A program made the translations under genes and the position numbers. From Nocardia australiensis (lineage in GTDB: Bacteria > Actinomycetota > Actinomycetes > Mycobacteriales > Mycobacteriaceae): 64,000 bases of DNA. The notes below the pieces were generated by a model. The model did not search any database. It worked only from the letters and a program-made list of their open reading frames with translations, and was not told the DNA's origin. Where the stretch lies: assembly GCF_020733705.1 (NCBI RefSeq), contig NZ_JAJFZM010000007.1, forward strand, positions 1-64,000, read 5' to 3'. Shown here in pieces: positions 35,736-45,100 of the stretch; within the stretch, counting starts at the first letter, position 1; every line of letters starts with the position of its first letter.

Positions 35736-36105
35736 TAGGACGAGCTGGTCCGGTCAATCTCTTGTAGAGGCTGTGCAGTTTGATCCCAGCGACGTAGAGG
35801 GTGGTTGTAGTACCGAGCACTCCGAGACCAGCAGCGGCCCGGGGTGACAACCCGGCTACGTATACGGCAGCCCCTACGCCGCAGCCTAGGAGGGCGCAGC
35901 CGACCAGAACGAAACAGCCGACCGTCAGCAACGTCGAGCGCAGAAAATGCAACAGTTTCATGTAGCGGTCCAGGACTCGGTCGTCCGTGATTGCAACCGA
36001 CACCTGCCGATCGACCGAGTCGAGCAAGTTGATGGGGGTGCGGCGGTTCCGAGGATGTGTGCAGGGGGTTCGCCGGTGCTGACGGCTTGGTACCGGCGAG
36101 GTCAT
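35671..36105 (-). CDS. Membrane protein, hypothetical
   Basis: A 144-residue frame with two clear transmembrane helices (LLTVGCFVLVGCALLGCGVG and GLGVLGTTTTLYVAGIKLHS) and a charged tail (NDDEVAALDDDLPKQHEETR). The start could be the ATG within DRYMKLLHFL. No family recognised. It lies between the IS4 element and the NB-ARC regulator and is divergent from the latter. Confidence 0.45.
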   Translation of the reverse strand: MTSPVPSRQHRRTPCTHPRNRRTPINLLDSVDRQVSVAITDDRVLDRYMKLLHFLRSTLLTVGCFVLVGCALLGCGVGAAVYVAGLSPRAAAGLGVLGTTTTLYVAGIKLHSLYKRLTGPARPTNDDEVAALDDDLPKQHEETR

Positions 36106-36228
36106 GTGCCTGCCTCCGAAACGCAGGCACCGCCGACAATGCTGCGTGAGTTGAACTCTCCAGTGCGTGGTCGCGCCGGACGGACGATCGGTTTCACAAC
36201 GACTCCCCTAGGCGAGATCTCCTCGATC

Positions 36229-36286
36229 TGCTCCAAGGATGCTCCGATACGGAGCAAGTTTGCAACCCCTGTGCTAGAATTGCTCC
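36229..36286. promoter_or_regulatory. TGCTCC boxes before the NB-ARC regulator
   Basis: TGCTCC occurs at 36229, 36240 and 36281, and the inverted GGAGCAA at 36251-36257 pairs with TTGCTCC at 36280-36286. A TAGAAT hexamer (36275-36280) suitable as a -10 box overlaps the last. The cluster ends 20 bases before the regulator start, so its own XRE domain may bind here. Confidence 0.5.
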
Positions 36287-36305
36287 AACAAGACACGGAG
36301 AGAGC

Positions 36306-38792
36306 ATGGGTCGACAGATCACCACACATCATGTCGCCTACCGGGTTCGCCGGTTGCGCGCTCAGCGTGGCTGGTCGGCGCAACAACTAGCAGACCGATG
36401 TGGCGACACGCTTACACGGAGCACGATCGCGAAGATCGAATCGGGTGTGCGACAGACCGTGAAGGTCGAAGAGTTGGAGGCGCTCGCCCACGCTTTCGGC
36501 GTGGACGAGGCGGAGCTGCTGTCGCCGCCTACGCCGGCCGAGGAACTCTCCGATGCGGTGACGAGCCTTCGGCGCTCCGTGGAATTGTCGACCCAACAAT
36601 TGGCCGTCAAGGCAGATGTGAGCCCGCAGGTCATAGCGCTCTTGGGCGTGGGTGAACAACTACCGGATTGGTCGACGCTGCGAAACGTCATCGAGGCACT
36701 CGGCGGTGACGTCGCAGAATTTCATTCATTGTGGCGGCGAGCCGATACTGCCCGACACTCCGAGCCGCTGCCCCAGCAGACCCAGCAGACCTCTCTTAGG
36801 GTCGTGCCTCAGCAACTGCCACCGCCATCCCGCTCATTCGTCGGCCGGTCGGATGAGCTGGCCCGTTTGGACAGCATGCTCGACCAGCTGGGCGAGCCCG
36901 GGCAAGGCCCCGTGGTCTGCGTTATCTCCGGCATCGGTGGTGTCGGGAAAACCGCCTTGGCGGTGACGTGGGCGCATCGGATCCGCGACAGATTTCCCGA
37001 CGGTTGCCTTTATGTGGATCTGCAGGGGCTGGATGTGGAGGAGACGACTTCGCCGGCCGCAGCGCTCGACCTGTTCTTATTCGGACTCGGTGTGCCCGGC
37101 ACAGCGATACCGTCGGATACCCGATCGATGGCAGCTCTTTACAGGTCGATCGTCGCAGACAAGCGGATGTTGGTGGTGCTGGACAATGCGCGCGACGCGA
37201 AGCAAGTCGCGCCGTTGTTGCCCTCGGGTGGAGAGTGCGCCGCTGTGATTACTTCTCGGCAGCAGCTCCCTGTCCTTATCGCCGACTACGGAGCCATCCA
37301 GGTAACTCTTGGGGCGCTGCCGCTGGACGAGGCGATCATGCTGCTCGAGGCGCGCTTCGGCGCTAGCCACGTCGACGAAGAGTCCGCGCATGTCGCTGAA
37401 CTGGCCCGGCTATGCGCGGGGCTGCCGTTGGCGCTCAACATCGTTGGCGCACAGGTCGCGATGCGCCTGTACCCGGTAGCGGAACTTGTGGACAGGTTGG
37501 GGCCGACCGACAATCGGCTCGACGCTTTGGAAGTGGGCGATTTCGACATACGTGCGGCGCTCGCCGCCTCCTATCAGTCACTCGATGGCTACTCCGCCCG
37601 GCTGTTCCGGCTACTGGGCCTTGTCCCTGGCACCAGCTTCGACCGATACGATGCGGCCGCGCTCTGTGGCGTGAAGCCAACCGAAGCCAATGCGCTCCTG
37701 GAGAGGCTCCTTCAGGCCAGCCTGGTCGAGAGCAGCGTGCCTGGGCGTTTCCATATGCACGAGTTGTTGCGGCTGTACTCGCAAGACCAGGTGCAGGAAC
37801 AGGATTCCGACCAGGACCGACGCGACGCGTTGCACCGGTTGCTCGATTACTTCCTGCACACGGCCTCGGTTGCGGACCGTCTTCTTGACTCCTACTGGGA
37901 ACCGATAACGCTCGACCCCCTTGTTGTCGGAGCCGTTGCGAGAGACGTGGCCGACCAGGACGACGCTGTGACCTGGTTCACCGGGGAGCTCGACAACCTT
38001 CTCCCGGCTATTCGAATCGCCAACACGCACGGTTTCCACAAGCACGCCTGGCAGCTCGCCGCCGTGCTAACTACCTTCATGTATCGACAGGTGCGTTGGC
38101 GCCAGTGGACCGACATGCTGAACGCGGCCGTGGACTCGGCGAGTCGGCTCGGCGACAGAGAGGCCCTTGCCCGTATCAACCGAATACTCGGCACCGCCTA
38201 TGCGCGTCGAGAGCTCTATGAACAAGCACAGAATGCGCACGAGCAGGCCTTGGAAACGTTCCGACAGCTCGGCGACCTCAGCAGCCAAGCACACACCTTG
38301 CTGATGCTGTGCCGTCTCTTCAACTGGCAACGCCGCCATAGCAAGGCCAAAGAGTGCGCCGCAGAAGCGCTCCGACTGTACGAGGAGATCGACCATCCCG
38401 GGCGGGCGCGGGCAATGATCGACCTCGGCAGAAGCTATGCCCGCCTACTCGAGTATGAGAAGGCATCCGAACTAGCCAACCAAGCGCTACTACTGTGCCA
38501 GAACAACAATGACGGCGATGGCGAGTGCACGGCACTGGCTCTTCTCGGCGACGTGCACTACGACCTCGGCCACTACAGTTTCGCCGTCGAGGACTACAGC
38601 GCCGCCCTGGAGCTGTGGCGCGCCATCGGAGATCGTTTTCAAGAGGCGGAAACGCTGGTCCGGCTCGCTGACAGTCTCACGAACGCCGGTGACGTGGCAG
38701 CCTCGCAAAATGCCAGAAGCGAAGCCGAGACCCTCTTCGACGCCATCGGCTTACCGCAGGCCACCCAACAACGACTAAGGCTAGCCCAATGA
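36306..38792 (+). CDS. XRE - NB-ARC - TPR regulator (STAND ATPase)
   Basis: An 828-residue multi-domain protein. Residues 8-75: Cro/CI helix-turn-helix (VAYRVRRLRAQRGWSAQQLA, then RSTIAKIESGVR). A second HTH-like part covers 80-140 (QQLAVKADVSPQVIALLGVG). NB-ARC from 178: FVGRSDELARLDSML, Walker A ISGIGGVGKTALAV, Walker B MLVVLDNARDA, sensor VITSRQQLPVL and a GLPLALNIVG motif. Winged-helix region to about 510, then at least five TPRs (for example ALARINRILGTAYARRELYE). STAND proteins oligomerise upon signal binding; this one probably activates specialised-metabolism or defence genes. Intact. Confidence 0.88.
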   Translation: MGRQITTHHVAYRVRRLRAQRGWSAQQLADRCGDTLTRSTIAKIESGVRQTVKVEELEALAHAFGVDEAELLSPPTPAEELSDAVTSLRRSVELSTQQLAVKADVSPQVIALLGVGEQLPDWSTLRNVIEALGGDVAEFHSLWRRADTARHSEPLPQQTQQTSLRVVPQQLPPPSRSFVGRSDELARLDSMLDQLGEPGQGPVVCVISGIGGVGKTALAVTWAHRIRDRFPDGCLYVDLQGLDVEETTSPAAALDLFLFGLGVPGTAIPSDTRSMAALYRSIVADKRMLVVLDNARDAKQVAPLLPSGGECAAVITSRQQLPVLIADYGAIQVTLGALPLDEAIMLLEARFGASHVDEESAHVAELARLCAGLPLALNIVGAQVAMRLYPVAELVDRLGPTDNRLDALEVGDFDIRAALAASYQSLDGYSARLFRLLGLVPGTSFDRYDAAALCGVKPTEANALLERLLQASLVESSVPGRFHMHELLRLYSQDQVQEQDSDQDRRDALHRLLDYFLHTASVADRLLDSYWEPITLDPLVVGAVARDVADQDDAVTWFTGELDNLLPAIRIANTHGFHKHAWQLAAVLTTFMYRQVRWRQWTDMLNAAVDSASRLGDREALARINRILGTAYARRELYEQAQNAHEQALETFRQLGDLSSQAHTLLMLCRLFNWQRRHSKAKECAAEALRLYEEIDHPGRARAMIDLGRSYARLLEYEKASELANQALLLCQNNNDGDGECTALALLGDVHYDLGHYSFAVEDYSAALELWRAIGDRFQEAETLVRLADSLTNAGDVAASQNARSEAETLFDAIGLPQATQQRLRLAQ

Positions 38793-39052
38793 TCAATTCC
38801 GCCAAGGTAATCCAAGTCCACATGCTGCACGGTATCTGTGGCCGTGGGCCTCCGGTCCCATCCAGGATCGACCGTTGAGTTTGCCATCGGTTGGCTGGGA
38901 AACGGGGCGTACACGCTGCAGCATGGAATGGTTCTGGCTCAGGTTATCGGGAGACACACCTTTACCCACGGCGAGGCCATATCCACCGTTCGTTCGTCCG
39001 ATACTCCCGTGTCTGCTGGTGGTCGAGTGTGTTCTGGTCGAGAATCCCGCGG

Positions 39053-39346
39053 ATGACTGCGAGCGATGAGGCCGATCCTGTCGGCACGACGGTACCCGAG
39101 CCGGATGTGCCGGTGTGCCGGTCCTCGATGGGTGACGGGGATGGTGAGGATCTGCTGGCCGGATCGGTCGGTGGCCAGCTCGGGGTCGCTATTCAGCGGG
39201 GTGTGGCGGTTGGCGGGCTGACCGTGTCTTATGAAGTTCGGTATGTCGGTGGTGCGGACGGCGAGCGTTTCGCTGCGGCGCAGGCGAAAGCGATTGCGGC
39301 CCTGTTGAAGTGGCACGCGGGCTGCGCCGAGGTTGGCCGGTCCTGA
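39053..39346 (+). CDS. Small hypothetical protein, repeated in the window
   Basis: A 97-residue frame: MTASDEADPVGTTVPEPDVP, then GGLTVSYEVRYVGGADGERF and AAAQAKAIAALLKWHAGC. The C-terminal half also appears, degenerate, at 11890-12060, and both copies are followed by a type A hairpin repeat. No family name known to me; probably a short lineage-specific gene that moves with the repeat. About 260 bases between the NB-ARC stop and this gene show nothing else. Confidence 0.45.
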   Translation: MTASDEADPVGTTVPEPDVPVCRSSMGDGDGEDLLAGSVGGQLGVAIQRGVAVGGLTVSYEVRYVGGADGERFAAAQAKAIAALLKWHAGCAEVGRS

Positions 39347-39490
39347 CTTTCGGTGAGTTGCTGGCCTGGTTGCCCATGTTTTGTGGTTCTTCGGGGGATC
39401 CGTATCAAGGGCAACCGTTTGACCTGCGCATTTCAGAATCTGGAGGAGTGGTGCGTGTCCGGTATACCCGCTGACCTGCGCAAACGCTGT

Positions 39491-39560
39491 CGCAGGTTGG
39501 TGCCCCCGGCAGGACACGCACAACATGGGCAACTGGAAAACGCCTGGTCATCGTGGGTAG
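39491..39560 (+). repeat. Interspersed hairpin repeat, type A (copy 3)
   Basis: CGCAGGTTGGTGCCCCCGGC, then AGGACACGCACAACATGGGC and AACTGGAAAACGCCTGGTCA. It matches copies at 10245 and 12251. A shorter inverted scrap (TTGCCCATGTTTTGTGG) lies at 39370-39386. Confidence 0.75.
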
Positions 39561-39611
39561 TTATCAGGTCTGACAAAAGTGGTCAGCGTGTGTCGACCGG
39601 CCGACCGTTCC

Positions 39612-39724
39612 CATGTTCACAGTGCCCCCGGCGGGGCACTATAAGGATGGGACCTGCGCTGAACAGCGGTTTCCTGAGGTTCGCTGATGATCGAAGCGGG
39701 GTTCGGTTATCCGAAGTCGGATTG
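39612..39724 (+). repeat. Interspersed hairpin repeat, type B (copy 2)
   Basis: CCATGTTCACAGTGCCCCCG, GCGGGGCACTATAAGGATGG, then GCGCTGAACAGCGGTTTCCT and TATCCGAAGTCGGATTGA. GTGCCCCCGGCGGGGCAC is a perfect 7-base stem with a CGGC loop, and outer CCCAT/ATGGG can extend it. Confidence 0.75.
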
Positions 39725-39829
39725 ATCTTTATCCGCTTTGGCAACGGGCCGTCGGGCATGGGTGCGTTACGAGCTCGGGTGCACCCGACGACACTATTTC
39801 GCCGCGTCGGCATGGTTCGGCATCGCAAC

Positions 39830-40230
39830 CGCCTCTGGAAGCGGATCCACAATGTGGGCAAACGGCTCGTACTCAGCCATCTCGAGTTCGAAGTCCGGGT
39901 CATCGCGGCGGTGAACGGGCACGCTGCGGTGCACGCGGAACAGGCGCTGCTCGCGGATGTGGTGACCTCCGCCGACGACGCCAACTAGGACGACCGGCCC
40001 CACTTGCCATCCGGTCTCGTTCCAGGCGACGGCGTCTAGGTCATCTTCCCGCTGCTGATGGGCTACAACCGAGGCCGCTACCTGCTGCTCATGGGACAGC
40101 ATCTCTCCGCGGCAGAGGCACTGAACGTCGGGATCGTCAACGAAGTGCTTCCACGAGAACAGGTACTCGAGCGCGCCTATGAGATCGCTCATACATCCAA
40201 CCATGTAGCCTGGCCATTCACGTGGAAGTG
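39830..40230 (+). pseudogene. 6-oxocamphor hydrolase-like crotonase with two in-frame TAG codons
   Basis: In a single frame: LWKRIHNVGKRLVLSHLEFE, VRVIAAVNGHAAVHAEQALL, TSADDAN, TAG, DDRPHLPSGLVPGDGV, TAG, VIFPLLMGYNRGRYLLLMGQ and HLSAAEALNVGIVNEVLPRE. This follows 6-oxocamphor hydrolase (crotonase fold) segment by segment, including the SGIVPGDGAH region. The TAG codons are at 39986-39988 and 40037-40039. N- and C-terminal parts are missing. A live relative is encoded at 43204. The sequence before it (39353-39829) is repeat-derived. Confidence 0.75.
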
Positions 40231-40267
40231 CCCACTGCGCCCTGGGAAAACACGTGGCTGGGCACAC

Positions 40268-40978
40268 TCACCCCTGTCGTCGCCCCGGCTGGGAGTTCTG
40301 TGGCGGTCTGCGCGAATACAGCTTGCGGGGACGTCCAGGCTTCTCGGAATCGACCGTCACTTCGAGTTCTCTCAAGGAGACCAAGAACTCGAGATACCGG
40401 CGAGCGGTTACCCGTGAACTGTCGATCAGGTCAGCAATATCCTCTGCGGACTGCACGCCATTCTCCTCACGGAAAACCTTACGCACCAAGCTCAACCGTT
40501 TCTCGGAGAGCTCTCGGGGAATCCATTGTTTGGCTGGTGCCGACGACTCCCGCAACGCGTCGACGTCTTGCTGTGGAAGGGTGGATGTCCGGCTACACGT
40601 TGCGATCGTCACGAATTTGTTGAGTGCCTGACGGAGGCGCTCCTCGGAGAATGGCTTGACAAGATAGTCGAGGACGCCGAGTCGCATCGACTCACGGACC
40701 AGATCAGTGGACGAGTGAGCCGTGATGGCGATGACCTCGGCTTGACGTGCAGACATACGGACCTGACGGAGAAGGTCTATGCCGCTGACACCTCCGGGAA
40801 GACCATAGTCGAGTAGGAGAAGATGAGGGTCAAGTGCCGCGGCAGCCGACGATCCACTCGCGGCTGAGCGTGCTGTACCCAGCACCGTGAAACTCGGCAT
40901 TGCATCGATCAATTTTGCGTATACGCGAGAAATCACAACGTCGTCCTCCACAATGAGAACACCAAACGCACTGGTCAC
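40268..40978 (-). CDS. Response regulator, CitB/DcuR type
   Basis: A 236-residue protein. Receiver (1-120): VLIVEDDVVISRVYAKLIDA with the acidic pair, LLLLDYGLPGGVSGIDLLRQ with the phospho-acceptor Asp, AITAHSS and DYLVKPFSEERLRQAL. Output (150-215): a winged helix GVQSAEDIADLIDSSRVTAR RYLEFLVSL, as in CitB/DcuR/MalR regulators. It is encoded divergently about 550 bases from its sensor kinase (41531). The system should sense a small carboxylate or related compound and control the catabolic island. Intact. Confidence 0.88.
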   Translation of the reverse strand: MTSAFGVLIVEDDVVISRVYAKLIDAMPSFTVLGTARSAASGSSAAAALDPHLLLLDYGLPGGVSGIDLLRQVRMSARQAEVIAITAHSSTDLVRESMRLGVLDYLVKPFSEERLRQALNKFVTIATCSRTSTLPQQDVDALRESSAPAKQWIPRELSEKRLSLVRKVFREENGVQSAEDIADLIDSSRVTARRYLEFLVSLRELEVTVDSEKPGRPRKLYSRRPPQNSQPGRRQG

Positions 40979-41166
40979 GTTGCTCTCCTCTGGACCCTGT
41001 GGCGATGCGCCCCGCGCCTAGCCTCTGACGTGGACTGCGGCCGCGACTCGAGCCTCGCACAACCCGACGGCCAGGATAGGCTTTTGGCCAACCTTGGTGT
41101 TCACAACTTTCCGATCGTCGCCGGTCCAGCATAGCGTCGAAACACGAATCTATGAGAGGGACCGCC

Positions 41167-41511
41167 ATGTACGTTCATCTCGGTAGCTTCACCCGTCGGA
41201 TTTCGGACATCGCGCCGGACCTCGTCGTCGAGCATCGCTCCTACCTCGACGATCGCTGTGAGGCCGGCGAAATTATATGTTCGGGGCCTCGGGTTCCGTC
41301 CGTCGGTGGTCTGATCATCGTGCGCGGTACAGATGCCGCAACGGGAGTTGCACTACCCGAACTGACCCGTTTCATCCTCGTGAAACGGGTCACCAGCGAT
41401 GTTGTCCATCATCAGAATCAGATCGGCCCGGCCGTTCGCTCGACGAATGATGCTCCGGCACTACGATTGATGACATGCGCTGCAGGCCGGGACGGCTTCC
41501 GATGCCAGTGA
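41167..41511 (+). CDS. YciI-like protein with altered C-terminus
   Basis: A 114-residue frame from MYVHLGSFTRRISDIAPDLV. The first 60 residues match the dimeric alpha/beta barrel of YciI-like proteins (HRSYLDDRCEAGEIICSGPR, then GGLIIVRGTDA), like the intact 97-residue protein at 46841. After that the sequence is unlike the family (VALPELTRFILVKRVTSD), so the C-terminal half is probably frameshifted or replaced. A breakdown-pathway accessory role is only a guess. Confidence 0.5.
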   Translation: MYVHLGSFTRRISDIAPDLVVEHRSYLDDRCEAGEIICSGPRVPSVGGLIIVRGTDAATGVALPELTRFILVKRVTSDVVHHQNQIGPAVRSTNDAPALRLMTCAAGRDGFRCQ

Positions 41512-41530
41512 AGACGCGCGGTGTCCGACA

Positions 41531-42706
41531 TTGAGCCAATGCCCTGAACAACAACTCGACCTCGAATTCATCGAACGAATGGCCGAGGTCGTTGACGCTG
41601 CTTCCCACAAGGACGTGAACGACACCCTCGACCTGATCGTCGATGTGGCCGCATCATTCATCAGCGACTCACTTGCAGCCACTGTGGTCGTCGTCGACGG
41701 CCACGTCTCCAGTGGGCTGCGTTTGGCCGCATGCCGTGGCCTGTCCCACGAGTATCGCCGCGCGATGGAAAGCGATCCGGATCAATTCCGAGCAAGCGCC
41801 GCCGCCCGGGCCATCCGAGCACAGAAGACGACCATGGTTGCCGATTTACAGCACGACCCGGTCTACCGGCAATGGTGGCCGTTGGCGAGGCAGGAAGGCT
41901 ATCAGTCACTGTTGGCAAGTCCCATGACAGTCGGTGGATACGCAATCGCATCGCTCAATATCTACCGGAAGGTAACTGGTGAGCTCAGTAAACGGGACGT
42001 CCTACTCTTGGAAATGTTTGCCCGCGTCGCAGCAGGTGCGTTGCAGACCTCGCTACTGCTGGTTGAGCGGGATAACCAGGTCACAGCACTCGGGCATCTG
42101 GTACGTGCGTTGCAGGACCAGGCGCACGAGCACTCCAATCGACTTCAGGCAATTCGAGGACTTATTGCGATCGGGGAGAGCGACGAGGCTCTCGAATTCA
42201 TCACCGAAATATCGTCGGCGGCAATATCTCTGAGATCAGAGATCGGCGTCAAAGTCGCGCACCCCACCCTGGCCGGTCTTTTGGTGGCGCTGTCCGGGAT
42301 CGCATCGCAGCAAGGTATTCGGCTCGGTGTCGACGCTGACAGCAATGCCAAAGACATACCTGCTCATGTCAGCGACTCGCAGTTGGTTACGGTCGTTGGC
42401 AATCTCGTTGAGAATGCAATGGCAGCTGTCGCGGAGCAGACCGACCACCGTCGGTTCGTCGAGGTGCTGATCGCCGAGAGACCCGATCACTTCCGCATTG
42501 AGGTCCGTGATGGTGGCGACGGCTTTGCCATGTCGATCGACGAGGCTGTCGAATGGGGGGCCACCTCCAAGTCCCATCATCTTGGCGCGGGCTTGGCATT
42601 GGTCAACCGCATTGTCACATCGGCGATGGGCGTGCTCGACGTAGATCATCATGTCGGCGGCACCACCCTCACCGTGCGGATACCCACGGTGCCTCAGCAT
42701 CCGTGA
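41531..42706 (+). CDS. GAF-domain sensor histidine kinase, CitA/DcuS-like output
   Basis: A 391-residue soluble kinase. GAF domain about 25-180 (VDVAASFISDSLAATVVVVD, QSLLASPMTVGGYAIASLNI). The dimerisation helix carries the phospho-acceptor His in QDQAHEHSNRLQAIRGLIAI, the SpoOB/CitA-type H-box. ATPase domain: QLVTVVGNLVENAMAAVAEQ (N box), VRDGGDGFAM (D box), ATSKSHHLGAGLALVNRIV (G2 box). TTG start at 41531 with no strong ribosome site. The partner is the response regulator at 40268. No membrane segment, so it senses a cytoplasmic ligand through the GAF domain. Confidence 0.88.
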   Translation: MSQCPEQQLDLEFIERMAEVVDAASHKDVNDTLDLIVDVAASFISDSLAATVVVVDGHVSSGLRLAACRGLSHEYRRAMESDPDQFRASAAARAIRAQKTTMVADLQHDPVYRQWWPLARQEGYQSLLASPMTVGGYAIASLNIYRKVTGELSKRDVLLLEMFARVAAGALQTSLLLVERDNQVTALGHLVRALQDQAHEHSNRLQAIRGLIAIGESDEALEFITEISSAAISLRSEIGVKVAHPTLAGLLVALSGIASQQGIRLGVDADSNAKDIPAHVSDSQLVTVVGNLVENAMAAVAEQTDHRRFVEVLIAERPDHFRIEVRDGGDGFAMSIDEAVEWGATSKSHHLGAGLALVNRIVTSAMGVLDVDHHVGGTTLTVRIPTVPQHP

Positions 42707-43203
42707 CTCGATCGGCTAGTTGATCTCCCGTCGACGGCATACATCTTGTTGACTTCTGGCGGCCGCACATCCGAGGTAATCATTGACGCGCGAACGTTTG
42801 CCGGCGCGATGGGCTGCAGCGGTAGTGACTGGGCCCCGGCGGCAGGTCCAGCTGGACCTACCCAAAGGGCTCCAGTCAGTAGTGGCACGCGCCGCGCCCA
42901 TCGCGACGCTCTCACGGGCGTGGTGACACCCAGAAGTTGGGACTTCCACGGCGGAGACTGTCGGACACGCGACTGTGTCAGCGCAACTCGGCTGACCTGA
43001 CCTGCGAATCACAGTGTGGCGTCCATCATTTTTGTTCACAGCTTTTGACCACAACGGCGACGCAGAGTATGCCAGGCATCAAAATCGTGGATGCGCAACT
43101 CGGGTGTCTCCGCACCTGTCGGGTGCGGACTCAACTGATACAACCGACACAAATATATTAATCGTCTGCCCGAGTCTAAGGGCAGATAGACAAGGAGACG
43201 ACC
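42707..43203. other. 500-base gene-free stretch before the crotonase
   Basis: No reading frame with family character is seen on either strand. It ends with AAGGAG 9 bases before the GTG of the crotonase gene, so it must contain that gene's promoter; no clear operator palindrome was found by eye. Confidence 0.5.
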
Positions 43204-44046
43204 GTGGCCGATTTGTTCAGGACTCGTCTGGAAGATTACGCGCCCAAATACGAGAGCTTTCTCAAATTCACACGTAGGGGCAATGTGCTCGAGGCTCGCT
43301 TCCACACCAATGATGGACCGCTGAAGTGGGGGCTCGAGGTGCACCGCGGCATCATTCCGGCCATGCGAGACATCAACGACGATCCGGAAAACGAAGTCCT
43401 GATCATCACCGGCACCGGTGATGAATTTCTCGGCGCATTCGACCGTGAGAGCTGGGCGCAATACGGCTTCTACGACGAGTTCACCTCCTACCATGCCTAC
43501 GACCTGTTCTACCGTGACCAGACGCGGGAACCGTTCGCGCTCATCGATCTCCAAATACCGGTCATCACTGCCATGAACGGCCCCAGTGTCGTCCATGCGG
43601 AACTGGCACTGCTCAACGACATCGTCATCGCGACACCCAACACCAGCTTCTACGAGGGCCACTGGGACGGTTTGAGCATAGTACCCGGCGACGGCACTCA
43701 CACACTGTGGCGCGAACTGCTCGGCCCGAACCGCTACCGATACTTCCTCTACATGGGCAACACCATCACCGCGGAACAAGCACTGGACTGGGGAGTGATC
43801 GGCGAGATCGTTCCCCCCGAGCAACTCCTCGAACGTGCCTGGTATATCGCCGAGAACGTCTTCATGCCCAAGAGCCGCCTACACCGTCGCCTGGGGCGTG
43901 CTGTCACCATCCAGCACATTCGCGAAACCTGGACCCGCGAACTCTCCTTCGGGATGGCCCACGAAAGCCTCGCCTGCCACGAGAGCTGGCCGATGAATCA
44001 GGCGGGCAAAGACATCAACGATCTCGTCAAGCTCAAGCAGGACTGA
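43204..44046 (+). CDS. Crotonase-superfamily beta-diketone hydrolase, 6-oxocamphor hydrolase-like
   Basis: A 280-residue crotonase-fold protein, GTG start with AAGGAGACG upstream. Segments: VLIITGTGDEFLGAF, IDLQIPVITAMNGPSVVHAE (oxyanion-hole strand), FYEGHWDGLSIVPGDGTHTL (the acidic/His region, PGDG-x-H), LGPNRYRYFLYMGNTITAEQ and ALDWGVIGEIVPPEQLLERA. This mirrors 6-oxocamphor hydrolase of Rhodococcus, which opens a cyclic beta-diketone by retro-Claisen hydrolysis without CoA. Assignment to exactly that substrate is not justified; the CoA ligase and FAH-like enzyme downstream fit ring-cleavage product metabolism. Confidence 0.75.
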   Translation: MADLFRTRLEDYAPKYESFLKFTRRGNVLEARFHTNDGPLKWGLEVHRGIIPAMRDINDDPENEVLIITGTGDEFLGAFDRESWAQYGFYDEFTSYHAYDLFYRDQTREPFALIDLQIPVITAMNGPSVVHAELALLNDIVIATPNTSFYEGHWDGLSIVPGDGTHTLWRELLGPNRYRYFLYMGNTITAEQALDWGVIGEIVPPEQLLERAWYIAENVFMPKSRLHRRLGRAVTIQHIRETWTRELSFGMAHESLACHESWPMNQAGKDINDLVKLKQD

Positions 44047-44106
44047 CCGAGTACTTTGCCCAGCACCGATAGGCCATCGGCGCACTCCCAACCAGAAAAG
44101 GACACA

Positions 44107-44832
44107 ATGACAATTCAAGACTCGAGCAGTACGACCGTCCGCGTCGCGGTGGCTTCAGGGCCCACCTCACCCGGAAGCACGGCGGACTGGGAACTATTCT
44201 TTGCACGACGGGCCCTCGCCAAGCTCAAATCGCGTTTGGGACGGCAGAACATCATCGACCTGCTGAAGCCGGACGTCGAAGCAGCGACCGAACAGCTGGA
44301 AGAGTGGGCGAGGCTGTCGAAGGGCCAGTGGCAGCCCGCCATCACCGAACTGGAGATCTCAGGCCTCAGCGCGTCTGAGTTCTTGGCGTACTTCAACTCG
44401 ATAAAGAATGATGAACCGAAGCTCTGGGCAGCAGAGCCCGAACATTTCGTCGTCGACCATATCGAGGGCGGCGATGGAGTGATCGAAAACCTCGGGCCTC
44501 ACATCGCGCACATCTTCATCCATTTCACCGATGAGTCGTCCGCGGTGGTCGCCCCGTTGCCGGAGTACCCGATCCGCATGGTGGCATATGCGGACACGGC
44601 GAGTGGGACTGTCGTGGCGCGAGTCCTGCACCAGTTCCGTGACACCGGTGACGGCTTCCGGGCGAAACTGTGCATCTTCTTCCCCACAGCGGCGCCGGAG
44701 GAGTTCGTTGAGGCACATCGTCAGCATTTGGCTGTCGAGTTTACCAACTGGATCTTGCTTGCCGGTGAATCGCTCGGCCGCCCTCTCGCATCCCCAGCGC
44801 CGGTCGTCGCCGGCTCGAACTCCGCGGAGTAA
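44107..44832 (+). CDS. Uncharacterised protein in the catabolic cluster
   Basis: A 241-residue protein starting MTIQDSSSTTVRVAVASG with an AAAAGGA site. First third helical (RRALAKLKSRLGRQNIIDLL, then LEEWARLSKGQWQPAITELE); the middle (EFLAYFNSIKNDEPKLWAAE, PEHFVVDHIEGGDGVIENLG) and end (VVARVLHQFRDTGDGFRAKL) resemble a START/SRPBCC-like or polyketide-cyclase-type fold, but I cannot name it. It follows the crotonase by 60 bases, probably in one operon. No catalytic motif is evident. Confidence 0.6.
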   Translation: MTIQDSSSTTVRVAVASGPTSPGSTADWELFFARRALAKLKSRLGRQNIIDLLKPDVEAATEQLEEWARLSKGQWQPAITELEISGLSASEFLAYFNSIKNDEPKLWAAEPEHFVVDHIEGGDGVIENLGPHIAHIFIHFTDESSAVVAPLPEYPIRMVAYADTASGTVVARVLHQFRDTGDGFRAKLCIFFPTAAPEEFVEAHRQHLAVEFTNWILLAGESLGRPLASPAPVVAGSNSAE

Positions 44833-45100
44833 TCACTGACGAAGAATCAGTCAGTCGGGCAGGGAGAACTGGAGTAACGAATGATCACTGACGCATTTTT
44901 AGTCCAGCTCCCGCCGCCCTGCGTGCATGCCGTTCTCCCGCACGCACGCGGCTTCCATTTACCGGCTCCTCACTGCTTATATGTCGTGATACCCCCCGGA
45001 TTAGACTTGCATCGGCAAGCGACGGCTAACTCACAAAACAGTCGTTAATCATTCATATGACCAGCCGACCTGTCCTACTAGACGCACGAGGACGACAAGA

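Noticed and set aside
10245..39724. A CRISPR array made from the hairpin repeats
   Set aside because: Copies are kilobases apart with no regular spacers and no cas genes in the window.
39986..40039. Pyrrolysine or other recoding at TAG
   Set aside because: The interrupted genes are truncated and lie in decayed DNA; no recoding gene is seen in the window. Kept only as a low-interest check.
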